This document shows, piece by piece, positions 27,191 to 35,984 of a DNA stretch of 64,000 nt. The position numbers and the translations under genes were made by a program. The stretch is from Isosphaera pallida ATCC 43644. Its GTDB lineage: Bacteria; Planctomycetota; Planctomycetia; Isosphaerales; Isosphaeraceae. The stretch's first letter is position 1. Each line of letters begins with the position of its first letter. The notes under the pieces are model-generated. The model saw only the letters and a list, made by a program, of their open reading frames with translations, did not search any database and had not been told where the DNA came from. The DNA is taken from assembly GCF_000186345.1 (NCBI RefSeq), contig NC_014962.1, positions 1,674,001 to 1,738,000 of the forward strand, given 5' to 3'.

Positions 27191-27218
27191 ATTTCGTTTC
27201 GCTTCCTCAAACCGTGCT

Positions 27219-27938
27219 TTAGTCTTTTTTTATAAATCGCAACAGGTAATTTTCCTTCAATGGTACAATCGGCCGGTCCTTGAGAACGAATCCAGCCTCC
27301 AGAATCTCGCGTGTGAATACTTCTTCACCTGCGCGTACATGATTGATAATCCAATCAGAGCTTTCTCCGGGGATTCGCTTGAAATCGACCAACACAACCA
27401 TGCCACCCGGCTTGAGCGCGTCGTGAATGCGACGCATCATCGCCCTGGGCTTTTCGAAGTGATGATAGGTGTCGCAGATGAATACAAGATCGACCGAATG
27501 GGGTTTGAGGTTGGGTGAGTCATCGTCTCCGAGGACGGTCTCGACTTGATCGATTCCTTCCTTGCGGCATGATTCGGCGATGTGTTCCAAAAACTTGGGG
27601 GCGATGTCCACAGCGTAAACCCGACCGGTTGGGCCCACTTCGGCGGCGAACAACCGCGTGAACAGACCGGTTCCGGCTCCGATGTCGGCGATGGACATGC
27701 CGGGTCGGGGTTCGCAGGCGGCAACGATTTCTCGTCGGTGTACGAAGACCTCGCGGCTTTCACCTTCAAAGGTGGCGACGTAGCGTTCCACATCGGGGTT
27801 GCGAAACGCCTCGTTGATTTCAGGCGGAACCGCGGGTTCGTCAGGCGTGGCTGGGGGTTCTTGACCCCATACCACTACCCCCGACCACCAGACCAAGCCC
27901 GTTGTCCAAATCGTCCAACCGTATCGATGTAAGTTCAT
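27219..27938 (-). CDS. exported SAM-dependent methyltransferase
   Basis: A 239-residue protein with a methyltransferase fold: IADIGAGTGLFTRLF (residues 83-97, SAM loop), VYAVDIAPKFLEHI, VDLVFICDTYHHFEKP and LKPGGMVVLVDF. Preceding it is a typical Sec signal peptide (WTIWTTGLVWWSGVVVWGQ), so the enzyme would sit outside the cytoplasm, where SAM is not normally expected. The ATG at 27938 is chosen because GAGGAG lies nine bases upstream; a Met at 27947 abuts the site. Substrate unknown. The epimerase-like gene ends 130 bp upstream. Confidence 0.85.
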   Translation of the reverse strand: MNLHRYGWTIWTTGLVWWSGVVVWGQEPPATPDEPAVPPEINEAFRNPDVERYVATFEGESREVFVHRREIVAACEPRPGMSIADIGAGTGLFTRLFAAEVGPTGRVYAVDIAPKFLEHIAESCRKEGIDQVETVLGDDDSPNLKPHSVDLVFICDTYHHFEKPRAMMRRIHDALKPGGMVVLVDFKRIPGESSDWIINHVRAGEEVFTREILEAGFVLKDRPIVPLKENYLLRFIKKD

Positions 27939-28046
27939 CGATGTCATCTCCTCGGAGACGTCGTCCTCGTTCCGTGAAAGGAAAACGGATTTTGGCGTTC
28001 TTCTAAGGTGTGAGAATCGCCCGAGATGGTCGATAATGGACTGGAT

Positions 28047-28156
28047 TTGGAATGGGTCTCGGAGGGCTTCAATCGCCCGGTGGATCGCCGCCTGGGAGGG
28101 TCCACACTTGGAATGGATCTTCCGGGGGGTCTTCAATCGCCCGGCGGATCGCCGCC
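28047..28156. repeat. imperfect tandem duplication (period 61-64 bp)
   Basis: Copy 1 is 28047-28092 and copy 2 is 28108-28156. Each begins TTGGAATGG and ends in a 26-bp core (28067-28092 and 28131-28156) with one mismatch. The 64-bp offset between the cores is not a multiple of three, so the epimerase-like reading frame passes through the two copies in different frames and meets its stop inside copy 1. Confidence 0.85.
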
Positions 28157-28998
28157 AAAAACGAGGAACGCGAGGAAGGAATGGGCGGACCGACTCGCAA
28201 AACCACCACATTCAGGCCGGCCGCGTCGCTCAAGGAACGCGCCAATCGTTCAAGACTCCATTTCACTGCTGCGCGGGCCGAACACGGACGAGGAGGTGGG
28301 GCGAAGTAAGCGAACGGAGCTGACCCAGCTTCGGTCGCGGTGGACTCGCGGACAACCTGATCACCCAAGACGTCGGGCGTGGAGAGGAGAATGATCCGAT
28401 CGACCCCTGCAGCGGCCGCGGCGTGAAGCACGTTGAAGGAAGAATCCAGGTCGCACAGGGTAAGCTGCGACCAGTCATCGGTCGTCTCAGGACTCTCCGC
28501 GAGATGGAGAACCACGTCAACTTCGTCGAAATAGGCCGTCCAGGACTCATCCCAGACGGACAAATTCGCCCGAATCAGACAATCCGCTTGGTCGTCGCTT
28601 TGGTCCGTCTCATCACCGAGAAGAAGGCACTCACACTGTCCACACCACTCTTCCACCACCCATTTTGCACGAACTCCTCCAGCTCCGGTGATGAGCAAGG
28701 TTGGCGGCGCGTCGGGAGTGGGATCGCCGTCATCCGGGAGGGGGGGATTGAGCAGGTTCAGCGGGGGAAGAGGCCGACGTTCCAAGGTCTCGAAATTCCC
28801 AACAAGTCGGAAATCGCGGATCGGATCGACAAAGAACCAATGTTCAACATGATGCGATCCAAAAACGACGACAAGAAGCGATTCTCGGGATCGAAGTGAC
28901 GTGGTTGACCGCACTCTGGGCGTGCTGTTGAACGAACGCCTTCCGACACGTGAACCACCGCAGAGGCAAGCCAACGACGGCGGGAATCGTCTATCCAA
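28069..28998 (-). CDS. NAD-dependent epimerase/dehydratase-like protein, degenerate
   Basis: A reading frame of up to 309 residues with a Rossmann-type extended SDR core: TLLITGAGGVRAKWVVEEW near residue 98, VDVVLHLAESPE, NVLHAAAAAGVDRIILLSTP, and LNVVVLRVGPPIP. Two signatures are weak. The glycine motif ends in A instead of G, and the usual YxxxK catalytic pair appears as R-A-A-V-K, lacking the tyrosine. The C-terminus is set by a duplicated segment that shifts the frame. The start is uncertain: TTG at 28998 is the longest option, GTG at 28914 an alternative. It may be a pseudoenzyme, a binding protein or a decaying gene. Confidence 0.6.
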   Translation of the reverse strand: MDRRFPPSLACLCGGSRVGRRSFNSTPRVRSTTSLRSRESLLVVVFGSHHVEHWFFVDPIRDFRLVGNFETLERRPLPPLNLLNPPLPDDGDPTPDAPPTLLITGAGGVRAKWVVEEWCGQCECLLLGDETDQSDDQADCLIRANLSVWDESWTAYFDEVDVVLHLAESPETTDDWSQLTLCDLDSSFNVLHAAAAAGVDRIILLSTPDVLGDQVVRESTATEAGSAPFAYFAPPPRPCSARAAVKWSLERLARSLSDAAGLNVVVLRVGPPIPSSRSSFLAAIRRAIEDPPEDPFQVWTLPGGDPPGD

Positions 28999-29102
28999 AC
29001 CTAGAGGGTCGAAATCAGTGGGGTGTGATCCCCCTTCCAGGGCGGGTCAAACGAGCGGGTGCGGAGAAGGAAGGTCAAACGAACGGAAGCCAATGGTGGT
29101 GG

Positions 29103-29573
29103 TTACCAGGCGAAGTGAGAGAAGGCGCGGTTCGCCTCAGCCATCTTGATGGTGTTGTCCCGCTTGGAGATCGCCGCGCCTTCGCGGTTGTAGGCGGCGA
29201 TCAATTCATCAGCGAGCTTGACGTGCATCGGACGGCCTTTCTTAGAGCGGGCCGCCTCCAGAATCCAACGAATCGCCAAGGTCTGCTGACGGTCCTTTTT
29301 GACCGGCATGGGGACTTGATACGTAGCGCCACCGACACGCTTGGAGCGTACTTCCATGAAGGGCTTGACATTCTCCACCGCTTTGGTGAACACCTCCAAA
29401 GGCGGCTCCTGGGCGACCCGCTTCTCGATCAGGTCCATCGCGCGGTAGAAGACCGAGCGGGCGACCGATTTTTTGCCGTCGTGCATTAAGCAGTTGACAA
29501 ACTTGCCAACCAGCTTGGATTGAAAGCGGGGATCGGGCCGGAGTTTGGTTTGGCTGGCGGTGAATTTACGCAT
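29103..29573 (-). CDS. rpsG: 30S ribosomal protein S7
   Basis: A 156-residue S7 of normal length. It has the family segments [53 protein letters not shown] and the C-terminal [11 protein letters not shown]7 nucleates the 30S head and contacts the exit-site tRNA. The ATG at 29573 gives the standard N-terminus (MRKFTASQ). It follows rpsL on the same strand after a 244-bp gap; fusA and tuf, which commonly follow, are absent here. Confidence 0.97.
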   Translation of the reverse strand: MRKFTASQTKLRPDPRFQSKLVGKFVNCLMHDGKKSVARSVFYRAMDLIEKRVAQEPPLEVFTKAVENVKPFMEVRSKRVGGATYQVPMPVKKDRQQTLAIRWILEAARSKKGRPMHVKLADELIAAYNREGAAISKRDNTIKMAEANRAFSHFAW

Positions 29574-29817
29574 AACAACGACAGATCCCGAAAAGGGGCC
29601 CACGAAACGAACCGAACGCGGAAGGTGGACGGACTTGCATCCCGGCTGAGAACGGAAACGGCGTCCGTCAATGGAGCGGGAAAAGCGATCTGGGGACGTG
29701 ACCACCTCATCCCGCGCCAGCAGGATGACATCACAGCGCAACGAGGATGAACACGGAAGGTGTGGGGTTGGGAGAGGAACCACCACGCCCATTCCCAACC
29801 TTTGCTTCGAGTGGATG

Positions 29818-30225
29818 TTACTTCTTCTTGACCGCGCCCTTGCCGGTGGCGGCGGCTTTCTTCTTGGGAGAACCGTACTTGGAGCGGGCTTGCTTGCGGT
29901 CACCCACCCCTTGACAGTCCAACACGCCACGGACGATGTGGTAGCGCACGCCGGGAAGGTCGCGGACGCGGCCGCCACGCACGAGGACGATTGAGTGTTC
30001 TTGGAGGTTGTGGCCTTCACCGCCGATGTAGGCGGTGATTTCCTTCTGGTTGGACAGGCGAACGCGCGCCACCTTGCGAAGCGCCGAGTTGGGCTTCTTG
30101 GGGGTCATCGTCTTGACCTGAAGACAAACCCCTCGCTTAAAGGGGTTACCTTCCAGCACTGGCGATTTGGACTTGTAGACTTTCGCCCGTCGGGGCTTGC
30201 GAACCAACTGGTTGATCGTCGGCAT
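29818..30225 (-). CDS. rpsL: 30S ribosomal protein S12
   Basis: A 135-residue S12. It opens [12 protein letters not shown] and contains the streptomycin-region sequences [19 protein letters not shown] and [18 protein letters not shown]. The C-terminal tail is lysine-rich. S12 sits at the decoding centre. A good promoter lies about 100 bp upstream. First gene of an rpsL-rpsG pair. Confidence 0.98.
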   Translation of the reverse strand: MPTINQLVRKPRRAKVYKSKSPVLEGNPFKRGVCLQVKTMTPKKPNSALRKVARVRLSNQKEITAYIGGEGHNLQEHSIVLVRGGRVRDLPGVRYHIVRGVLDCQGVGDRKQARSKYGSPKKKAAATGKGAVKKK

Positions 30226-30324
30226 GACCTGATTTCGGACCTCGCACTACCGGCCTTGGAGACGCCGGGTCGGATCACAAATGGCGGGGTCTCGGTCTTC
30301 CGGGACGATCCCCGCGAAAAGCTC

Positions 30325-30353
30325 ACTATAACGCGATGATGGCACCGGGTCAA
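30325..30353 (-). promoter_or_regulatory. sigma-70-like promoter of rpsL-rpsG
   Basis: On the minus strand, TTGACC (30348-30353) and TATAGT (30325-30330) are spaced by 17 bp, both five of six consensus bases. Transcription should begin near 30318, about 93 nt before rpsL. Confidence 0.6.
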
Positions 30354-30404
30354 CCCGGTTCATCGCAAGACGATCGATCTCACCGCGCTGGGGAAGGCTC
30401 CACG

Positions 30405-31505
30405 CTAGACTGTGGGGGAAGAGGCTGGGGCAGGGGTGGCCGTGGGGGACGTCTCCAACCCAGTAGCTGGGGTGGGGGCATCGCGAACCTGGTCGGATTC
30501 CACTTTGAAAACCCCGATTCGGCGGAAACGCTGATAACGCCGCTCAACCAACTCGTCGAGAGGCAACGCCGACAATTCCCGCAACGACTTGACCAAATAG
30601 GCCTTGAGCAATGAAGCCGCCTCGGTCGGGTCGCGATGAGCGCCGCCAGCGGGTTCGGCCACAATGTCGTCGATGATGCCCAGACGTTTCAAGTCCGGCG
30701 CGGTCATTTTGAGCGCCTCGGCGGCGCGAGGGGCGTGTTCAGCGCCCTTCCAGAGAATTGAGGCGCAGCCTTCGGGACTTATCACCGAATAGTAGGCGTG
30801 TTCCAACATCGCCACCTTGTCGCCTACGCCAATTCCTAACGCGCCGCCTGACCCCCCCTCGCCGATGACCACACAGACGATCGGTGTCCGTAGACTGGCC
30901 ATTGCCATCAGGTTCTCCGCAATCGCCAGAGCCTGACCGCGTTGTTCCGCGGTGATGCCTGGATAGGCTCCCGGAGTGTCGATGAGGCTGACGATCGGTA
31001 GTTTGAACTTCTCGGCCAGTTTCATTTTGAGCAGCGCCTTGCGGTAACCTTCCGGGTGAGCGCAGCCGAAGTGACAGGCGGTCCGCTCGGCCAAATTCTT
31101 GCCCTTTTGTTGACCGACCAGCATCACCTTGGTCGAATCCAGCCGAGCAAAACCAGTGACGATCGCGGGATCCTCTCCCACGGCGCGATCGCCGTGGAGC
31201 TCCTGGAACCCGTCGAAGATCAGGCTGAGATAGTCGCGGGTCTGAGGGCGTTTGGGGTGACGAGCCACCTGCACCTTTTGCCACGGAGTAAGGTTGGCGA
31301 AGATGGTGCGCCGCAGGTTGGCAAGTTCCCGACGCAGGGCGCGGATTTGCTCCCGCAGTGCCTGACTATCGGCGGTCTCTTCACCGGACGTGGATGAACC
31401 ACCGGCGCGTTGGGATTGGAGTTCGAGTTCGGTAAGCCGGGCTTCCATCTCGTAAATGGGGGCCTCGAACGGCAACCGGACTTCCATTGAGTTTAAAGTG
31501 GACAT
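30405..31505 (-). CDS. accA: acetyl-CoA carboxylase carboxyltransferase subunit alpha
   Basis: A 366-residue AccA, the subunit that with AccD transfers the carboxyl group from biotin to acetyl-CoA in fatty acid synthesis. Visible: an N-terminal helical region with YEMEARLTELELQSQ, then VARHPKRPQTRDYL, HGDRAVGEDPAIVTG, DTPGAYPGITAEQRG, and the oxyanion-forming EGGSGGALGIGVGD. It is longer than the usual 315-320 residues because of an N-terminal spacer and a Thr/Pro/Ala-rich tail. No clear Shine-Dalgarno is seen at the ATG. accD is not in the window. Confidence 0.95.
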   Translation of the reverse strand: MSTLNSMEVRLPFEAPIYEMEARLTELELQSQRAGGSSTSGEETADSQALREQIRALRRELANLRRTIFANLTPWQKVQVARHPKRPQTRDYLSLIFDGFQELHGDRAVGEDPAIVTGFARLDSTKVMLVGQQKGKNLAERTACHFGCAHPEGYRKALLKMKLAEKFKLPIVSLIDTPGAYPGITAEQRGQALAIAENLMAMASLRTPIVCVVIGEGGSGGALGIGVGDKVAMLEHAYYSVISPEGCASILWKGAEHAPRAAEALKMTAPDLKRLGIIDDIVAEPAGGAHRDPTEAASLLKAYLVKSLRELSALPLDELVERRYQRFRRIGVFKVESDQVRDAPTPATGLETSPTATPAPASSPTV

Positions 31506-31781
31506 GGTGGGGGGCTGAGAGGGACGAAGCGTCGAAGCCGACGGAGTCCGGGGAATGGACGATCAACCCGGCGGTCCTCTTTCCTACAGCTCAGTTTGGC
31601 CGACTTGGTTGTTTGGGACAACCCCAACCCACCAAATTGGACGTCGCCTTTCCTGATTGCCGCTTGAGTGAACGTGGGGTGACGGGTCGAAGTGAATCGC
31701 CTATCGCAACGTAACGTAACATAAGCAGGGCCGCGTTCGACTTGGGTTAGGTTGGGACCGGGTTGGAGGGAATGCGTGGGT

Positions 31782-32666
31782 TTAGGCCTCCTGAGTCGCA
31801 GGGTCGGGATCATCCTTGAAGATGCGAATCGTACGCAAGCGGGAGAGAAACGCCATCATCGACTCGGGACGTTTGCGGGGATCCTTCTGCAACATTGACA
31901 GCACCAAGTCCGCGAACTCCGGCGTGATATTGGGATTGTGGACGATGGGCGAGGCCGGTTTGGCGCGAAGATGCTTCTCGAATAATTCGGCACGCGAGTT
32001 GGCACGAAAAGGTTGACGCCCTGTGACCATTTCGTAGCAGGTGACGCCGTAGCTATAAATGTCAGCCGAGACGGCCGGCGGCAAGCGGAGGATTTGTTCG
32101 GGTGACATGTAGCTTTCCGTACCTTGACAAGGTGGTCGGATCCTCAACAGCCTCGCCAACACCGAGGGGGGGCGACGAGCCAGGGCATAGTCGATCACCT
32201 TGGTCTCGCCGGCTTTGTTGACCAGGATGTTTTCCGGCTTGATGTCGCGGTGGATCCAGCCCTTGTCGTGCATGTACGCCAACCCCCGCGCCGCTTGGAT
32301 CATCACCCGCCGAATCCGCGACGGGGTGAAGTTGAATTTGTCGGCAAACTTGATGAGTTGCCGTAAATGGTTGGATGGAAAATAGTCCATCACGAAGTAG
32401 GGCATCTCCCCCTTGCCGACATACTCATGAACACGAATAAGGTTGGGATGATTCAATTCCATCCCTAGCTTGGCTTCGAACGCCAGTTGTTTGCGTTCGT
32501 CGGGATCAGCCGCTCCAGCCTCGCGAAGTTGCTTCATGGCGTAGCGGCGACCGGTATCAAGCTTGATGACTTCCATGATGTCGCAGGACTGGCCGCGTTG
32601 AAGCATCCGCACGACCTTGTAACCGCCGATTACCTCATCGTCCTGGGTCGTCGCGCTGGTCGCCAT
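31782..32666 (-). CDS. Ser/Thr protein kinase, non-canonical
   Basis: A 294-residue kinase-fold protein without a transmembrane segment. Key residues kept: K45 in AMKQL, E64 in helix C, the catalytic loop HRDIKPEN (D141, N146) and the metal-binding aspartate D159. Two features depart from the family: the glycine loop reads LQRGQSCDI with one glycine only, and DFG is replaced by DYA. The C-terminal lobe, with a TESYMSPEQI activation segment and DIYSYGV, is standard. GGAGG lies eight bases before the ATG at 32666. It could be an active but unusual kinase or a weakly active one. Confidence 0.88.
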   Translation of the reverse strand: MATSATTQDDEVIGGYKVVRMLQRGQSCDIMEVIKLDTGRRYAMKQLREAGAADPDERKQLAFEAKLGMELNHPNLIRVHEYVGKGEMPYFVMDYFPSNHLRQLIKFADKFNFTPSRIRRVMIQAARGLAYMHDKGWIHRDIKPENILVNKAGETKVIDYALARRPPSVLARLLRIRPPCQGTESYMSPEQILRLPPAVSADIYSYGVTCYEMVTGRQPFRANSRAELFEKHLRAKPASPIVHNPNITPEFADLVLSMLQKDPRKRPESMMAFLSRLRTIRIFKDDPDPATQEA

Positions 32667-33220
32667 GCTGAAAACCTCCGCCAACGAGTCCGCTATCTTC
32701 CTTCCAAGCCGCCCTGGTCGAGTCGAGGGAACAATTCGTCTCGCAAGTTTAGCGTCCATTCCGCACGATCGAAACCCGTCGCCCATCCATTCACCCAGCC
32801 GACCTTATTTACATGATTTGCCGTTATTTAACGTGTCGTCATTGTCCGGAAAGCTGTGTCCAATGAGATCAGACCCTTTCATCCGACCGACCTAACCTGG
32901 TGGGTTCAGGCATCACGAGAGGCCGGATCGACAGGGCCGTTGGGAAGGTCGTCACCGTCAAATCCGGTGATTCACGCTTTCCTTGAGCCTTCCGGCTGGT
33001 TGTCGCGTGGGTTGAAACCAGTTTCGGTGGAATTGGTTCGCTGGTGTGGTCCGCGTTTTGGACGTCTGAGTCAACAGGTGGCAAAACAGGTTCGATTTCC
33101 GACCGATCAAAGCGGATCGGCGAGACAACGCGGGTTCGGTTGGACGATTTGCCTGGGAGCGAATGGGGGTCATACTTAGAGATGGTTCTTGTTGCCCGGG
33201 CTGGGAGAGAGGCGGATCAG
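32667..33220. other. intergenic region between divergent kinase and ftsK genes
   Basis: About 550 bp. It contains an AT-rich patch at about 32807-32835, a plausible place for a promoter, but no confident -35/-10 pair. Open frames here lack start signals; the ftsK frame is open upstream from 33044. Confidence 0.4.
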
Positions 33221-35743
33221 ATGAGCGGCAACGCAGCGCGTGGCCCAACACACGGTCGAGTTGTGGGGAGACCCGCCGTGACGGAGCGTCAGGATGGAGG
33301 ATGGCGGACCCGGGCTGTTACCTTGGGCTGGGCGGTCGGTTTGATCTTTGGGGGCATGGCCTTGGTTGGGTTTGACCCGGCTGATGGTCCCTGGGCCTCG
33401 GCCTCGCCGGCCAACGCGCCGGTGAGCAATCCGTGCGGTCCCGCGGGAGCGTGGTTGGCGGCGATCGTGATGCAAACCATTGGCTGGGGTTGGCCGATCG
33501 CTTACGCCTCCGCGATTGTGTTGGTTGCGCGCCGATGCCGAGGAGACCTCCCACCCAGCTTGCTCGACCTCCTTGGCGTAGCCTGCTTGACGTTAACCTG
33601 CGCGACCTTGTCTCAGCTTGGCGGGGGCGAGCTACTGGCGTGGAGGAGTCCGGCGGTGGGTCCGGGCGGCTACTTGGGAGCGTTGACTGGTCTGGCGTTG
33701 ACCGAGACGCTGGGAGGACGAGGTTCGGGACTGATTCTGACCGTCACTGCCACAGTGGGAATCATGCTCACACGAAGCTGGCTTGTCATCGAGCCGCTCG
33801 ATGGAATTTCCGCCTGGATCGTTCGCCGCAGTTGGTGGCGGCGATTCCGGCGTGCTCAATCTTCAAGTGGCACGGCGTTGGCTGCGCGCAGTGGCTCGAT
33901 TCCGTGGCGCGATCAACCGCTGTTGCCTTATGAGCCTCTGGAGGAATCGCTCTCTCCAGAGCCGGCCTCCGTCGCCGCCCACGAGTGGGCGGAACGGACC
34001 CCGGCGGTTCCGAGTCTCCAACCAGGGCAGGGGCGGGCGAATCGTTGCGATCCAACGGTTCGGGCTTGGACGACAGCCGAGACTCCCCCCGCGAAACGGG
34101 CCTCGTCGGCCGAAACGCCTTCTCTTGCCACGCCCCGCTTGTCAAGCGACCCCGGGGGAGCAGACGCGGGGGCCCTGGTGCGGATTGGGTACCCCGCCTA
34201 CGCGCTAGCAATCGGGGCTGTCGAGCCGTCTCGATCGTTGGCCGACTACGAGCCTCCGTCGCTGGAACTGCTCGACCCCCCTCCGATCATGCGTCATCAG
34301 GAGGACGAAGCACGGGTGAGAGAACGCGCGGCGCTTTTGGAACAAACCTTGGCCGATTTTGGTTTGAACGTGCGGGTGGTTCAGATCGACACGGGGCCAG
34401 TCATCACGCAGTTCGAGATCGAGCTGGAGGCCGGTTTGCGAGTGTCGCGGATCGTCAGTCTGGCCGACGACCTGGCCGTGGCGTTAGCGGTGCCCAGCGT
34501 GCGGATCGTCGCGCCGATCCCTGGCAAAAATACGGTGGGAATCGAGGTGCCCAACGAGCGTCGAACCTTCGTCAAGATGGTCGAGATCGTCGAGCAAACC
34601 CGCAACGAAGTCACGCGGAAGCGAATCCCCCTCTTCTTGGGCAAGGATGTGAAGGGTCGCCCGTTGGTGACCGACCTCACCGAGATGCCCCACTTGCTCA
34701 TCGCCGGGCGCACCGGGTCGGGAAAATCGGTCTGTCTCAACGCATTGATTGTGTCGATGTTGTTAACCCGTCGTCCCGACGAGTTGAAGCTGATCCTCAT
34801 CGATCCTAAAAAGGTCGAGCTGATGCCGTACCGTCGGGTGCCTCACCTGATGCATCCGGTCGTCACGGATATGGACAAGGTCGAGCCTTTGCTCGCCTCG
34901 TTGGTCAACCTGATGGAAGAGCGCTATACTTGGTTGTCACGGGCCGGGGTGCGGGACATTCAGACTTACAACAGTCTGGGACCGGAGGAGATTCTCGCGC
35001 GAATTCGCCCGGAGGATCCCGAGGAGGCCAAACGGGTACCCACGCGAATGCCCTACGTGGTGATCGTCACCGACGAAATGGCTGACCTGATTATGACCGC
35101 CGCCAAGGAAACCGAGACGCACATCGTCCGCTTGGCCCAAAAAGCCCGCGCTGTCGGCATCCATCTGATCTTGGCCACCCAACGCCCCGTGGTCGAAGTC
35201 ATCACGGGTCTCATCAAAGCCAACATTCCTGGACGCATTGCGTTCCAGGTGCGGGACCGCTCCAACTCGCGGATCGTCCTGGACACGATGGGAGCTGAAC
35301 GCTTGCTTGATCGTGGCGATCTGTTGTTCATGTATCCCGGCACGGCCTCGCTCATTCGTGCCCAGGGCGTGTTCGTCACCGACCACGAGGTGCATCGCGT
35401 CTGCCGCTACTTGGAACGCTATCCAGTCGAATACTGCAAGGAACTCACTCGACCGGCCGGGGGACCACTCTCGGGCAAGGATCGGGCCGCAGCGCTCAAG
35501 GAGCGCGACGAGCTTTACGAGGCGGCCATCGAAATCGTCATCCGCGAAGGCCGTGGTTCCTGCTCGTTGCTCCAGCGGGCCTTGGGAATTGGTTACGGTC
35601 GCGCGTCGCGTTTGATCGACTTCATGGCCGAGGACGGCGTGGTGGGCGAATACAAGGCGGGCGGCCCCCGTGAGGTCCTCGTCTCACTTGAAGACTGGGA
35701 GGCGATGAAGGCGGCCGAAGCGTCTAGCAGCGGCCTGGATTAA
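33221..35743 (+). CDS. ftsK: DNA translocase FtsK/SpoIIIE family
   Basis: An 840-residue protein. The N-terminal third holds about four hydrophobic membrane segments (LGWAVGLIFGGMALVG, GAWLAAIVMQTIGWGW and two more). A Pro/Ser-rich linker follows, then the motor domain with Walker A GRTGSGKS (residues 496-503), a Walker B in VIVTDEMADLIM and ATQRPVVEVITG. The C-terminus is the gamma winged helix (GSCSLLQRALGIGYGRASRL) that reads KOPS-type DNA signals. It pumps chromosomal DNA through the closing septum. The ATG at 33221 has GGAGAG upstream; ATG 33182 is an alternative. Confidence 0.93.
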   Translation: MSGNAARGPTHGRVVGRPAVTERQDGGWRTRAVTLGWAVGLIFGGMALVGFDPADGPWASASPANAPVSNPCGPAGAWLAAIVMQTIGWGWPIAYASAIVLVARRCRGDLPPSLLDLLGVACLTLTCATLSQLGGGELLAWRSPAVGPGGYLGALTGLALTETLGGRGSGLILTVTATVGIMLTRSWLVIEPLDGISAWIVRRSWWRRFRRAQSSSGTALAARSGSIPWRDQPLLPYEPLEESLSPEPASVAAHEWAERTPAVPSLQPGQGRANRCDPTVRAWTTAETPPAKRASSAETPSLATPRLSSDPGGADAGALVRIGYPAYALAIGAVEPSRSLADYEPPSLELLDPPPIMRHQEDEARVRERAALLEQTLADFGLNVRVVQIDTGPVITQFEIELEAGLRVSRIVSLADDLAVALAVPSVRIVAPIPGKNTVGIEVPNERRTFVKMVEIVEQTRNEVTRKRIPLFLGKDVKGRPLVTDLTEMPHLLIAGRTGSGKSVCLNALIVSMLLTRRPDELKLILIDPKKVELMPYRRVPHLMHPVVTDMDKVEPLLASLVNLMEERYTWLSRAGVRDIQTYNSLGPEEILARIRPEDPEEAKRVPTRMPYVVIVTDEMADLIMTAAKETETHIVRLAQKARAVGIHLILATQRPVVEVITGLIKANIPGRIAFQVRDRSNSRIVLDTMGAERLLDRGDLLFMYPGTASLIRAQGVFVTDHEVHRVCRYLERYPVEYCKELTRPAGGPLSGKDRAAALKERDELYEAAIEIVIREGRGSCSLLQRALGIGYGRASRLIDFMAEDGVVGEYKAGGPREVLVSLEDWEAMKAAEASSSGLD

Positions 35744-35984
35744 ATGGATCGACGCAATTCGTCTGGGGAGAGTGATGGGATTCCAACCGGAAGGGGCAAT
35801 GCGCTCCACCCATCCCTTCGCTTCGGCCACACGACTCAATCAGACGAGGAACAAACCCTCTTGCGGTAAGACGACACATTAAATTGAACGAGGATGATTT
35901 GATCTGATCCATCGAAGCGTTCGAATCTCAGAGAAAACACGGGAAGAAACCTTCCCTCCCCGACCAGACCAAATGGGAGACCGG

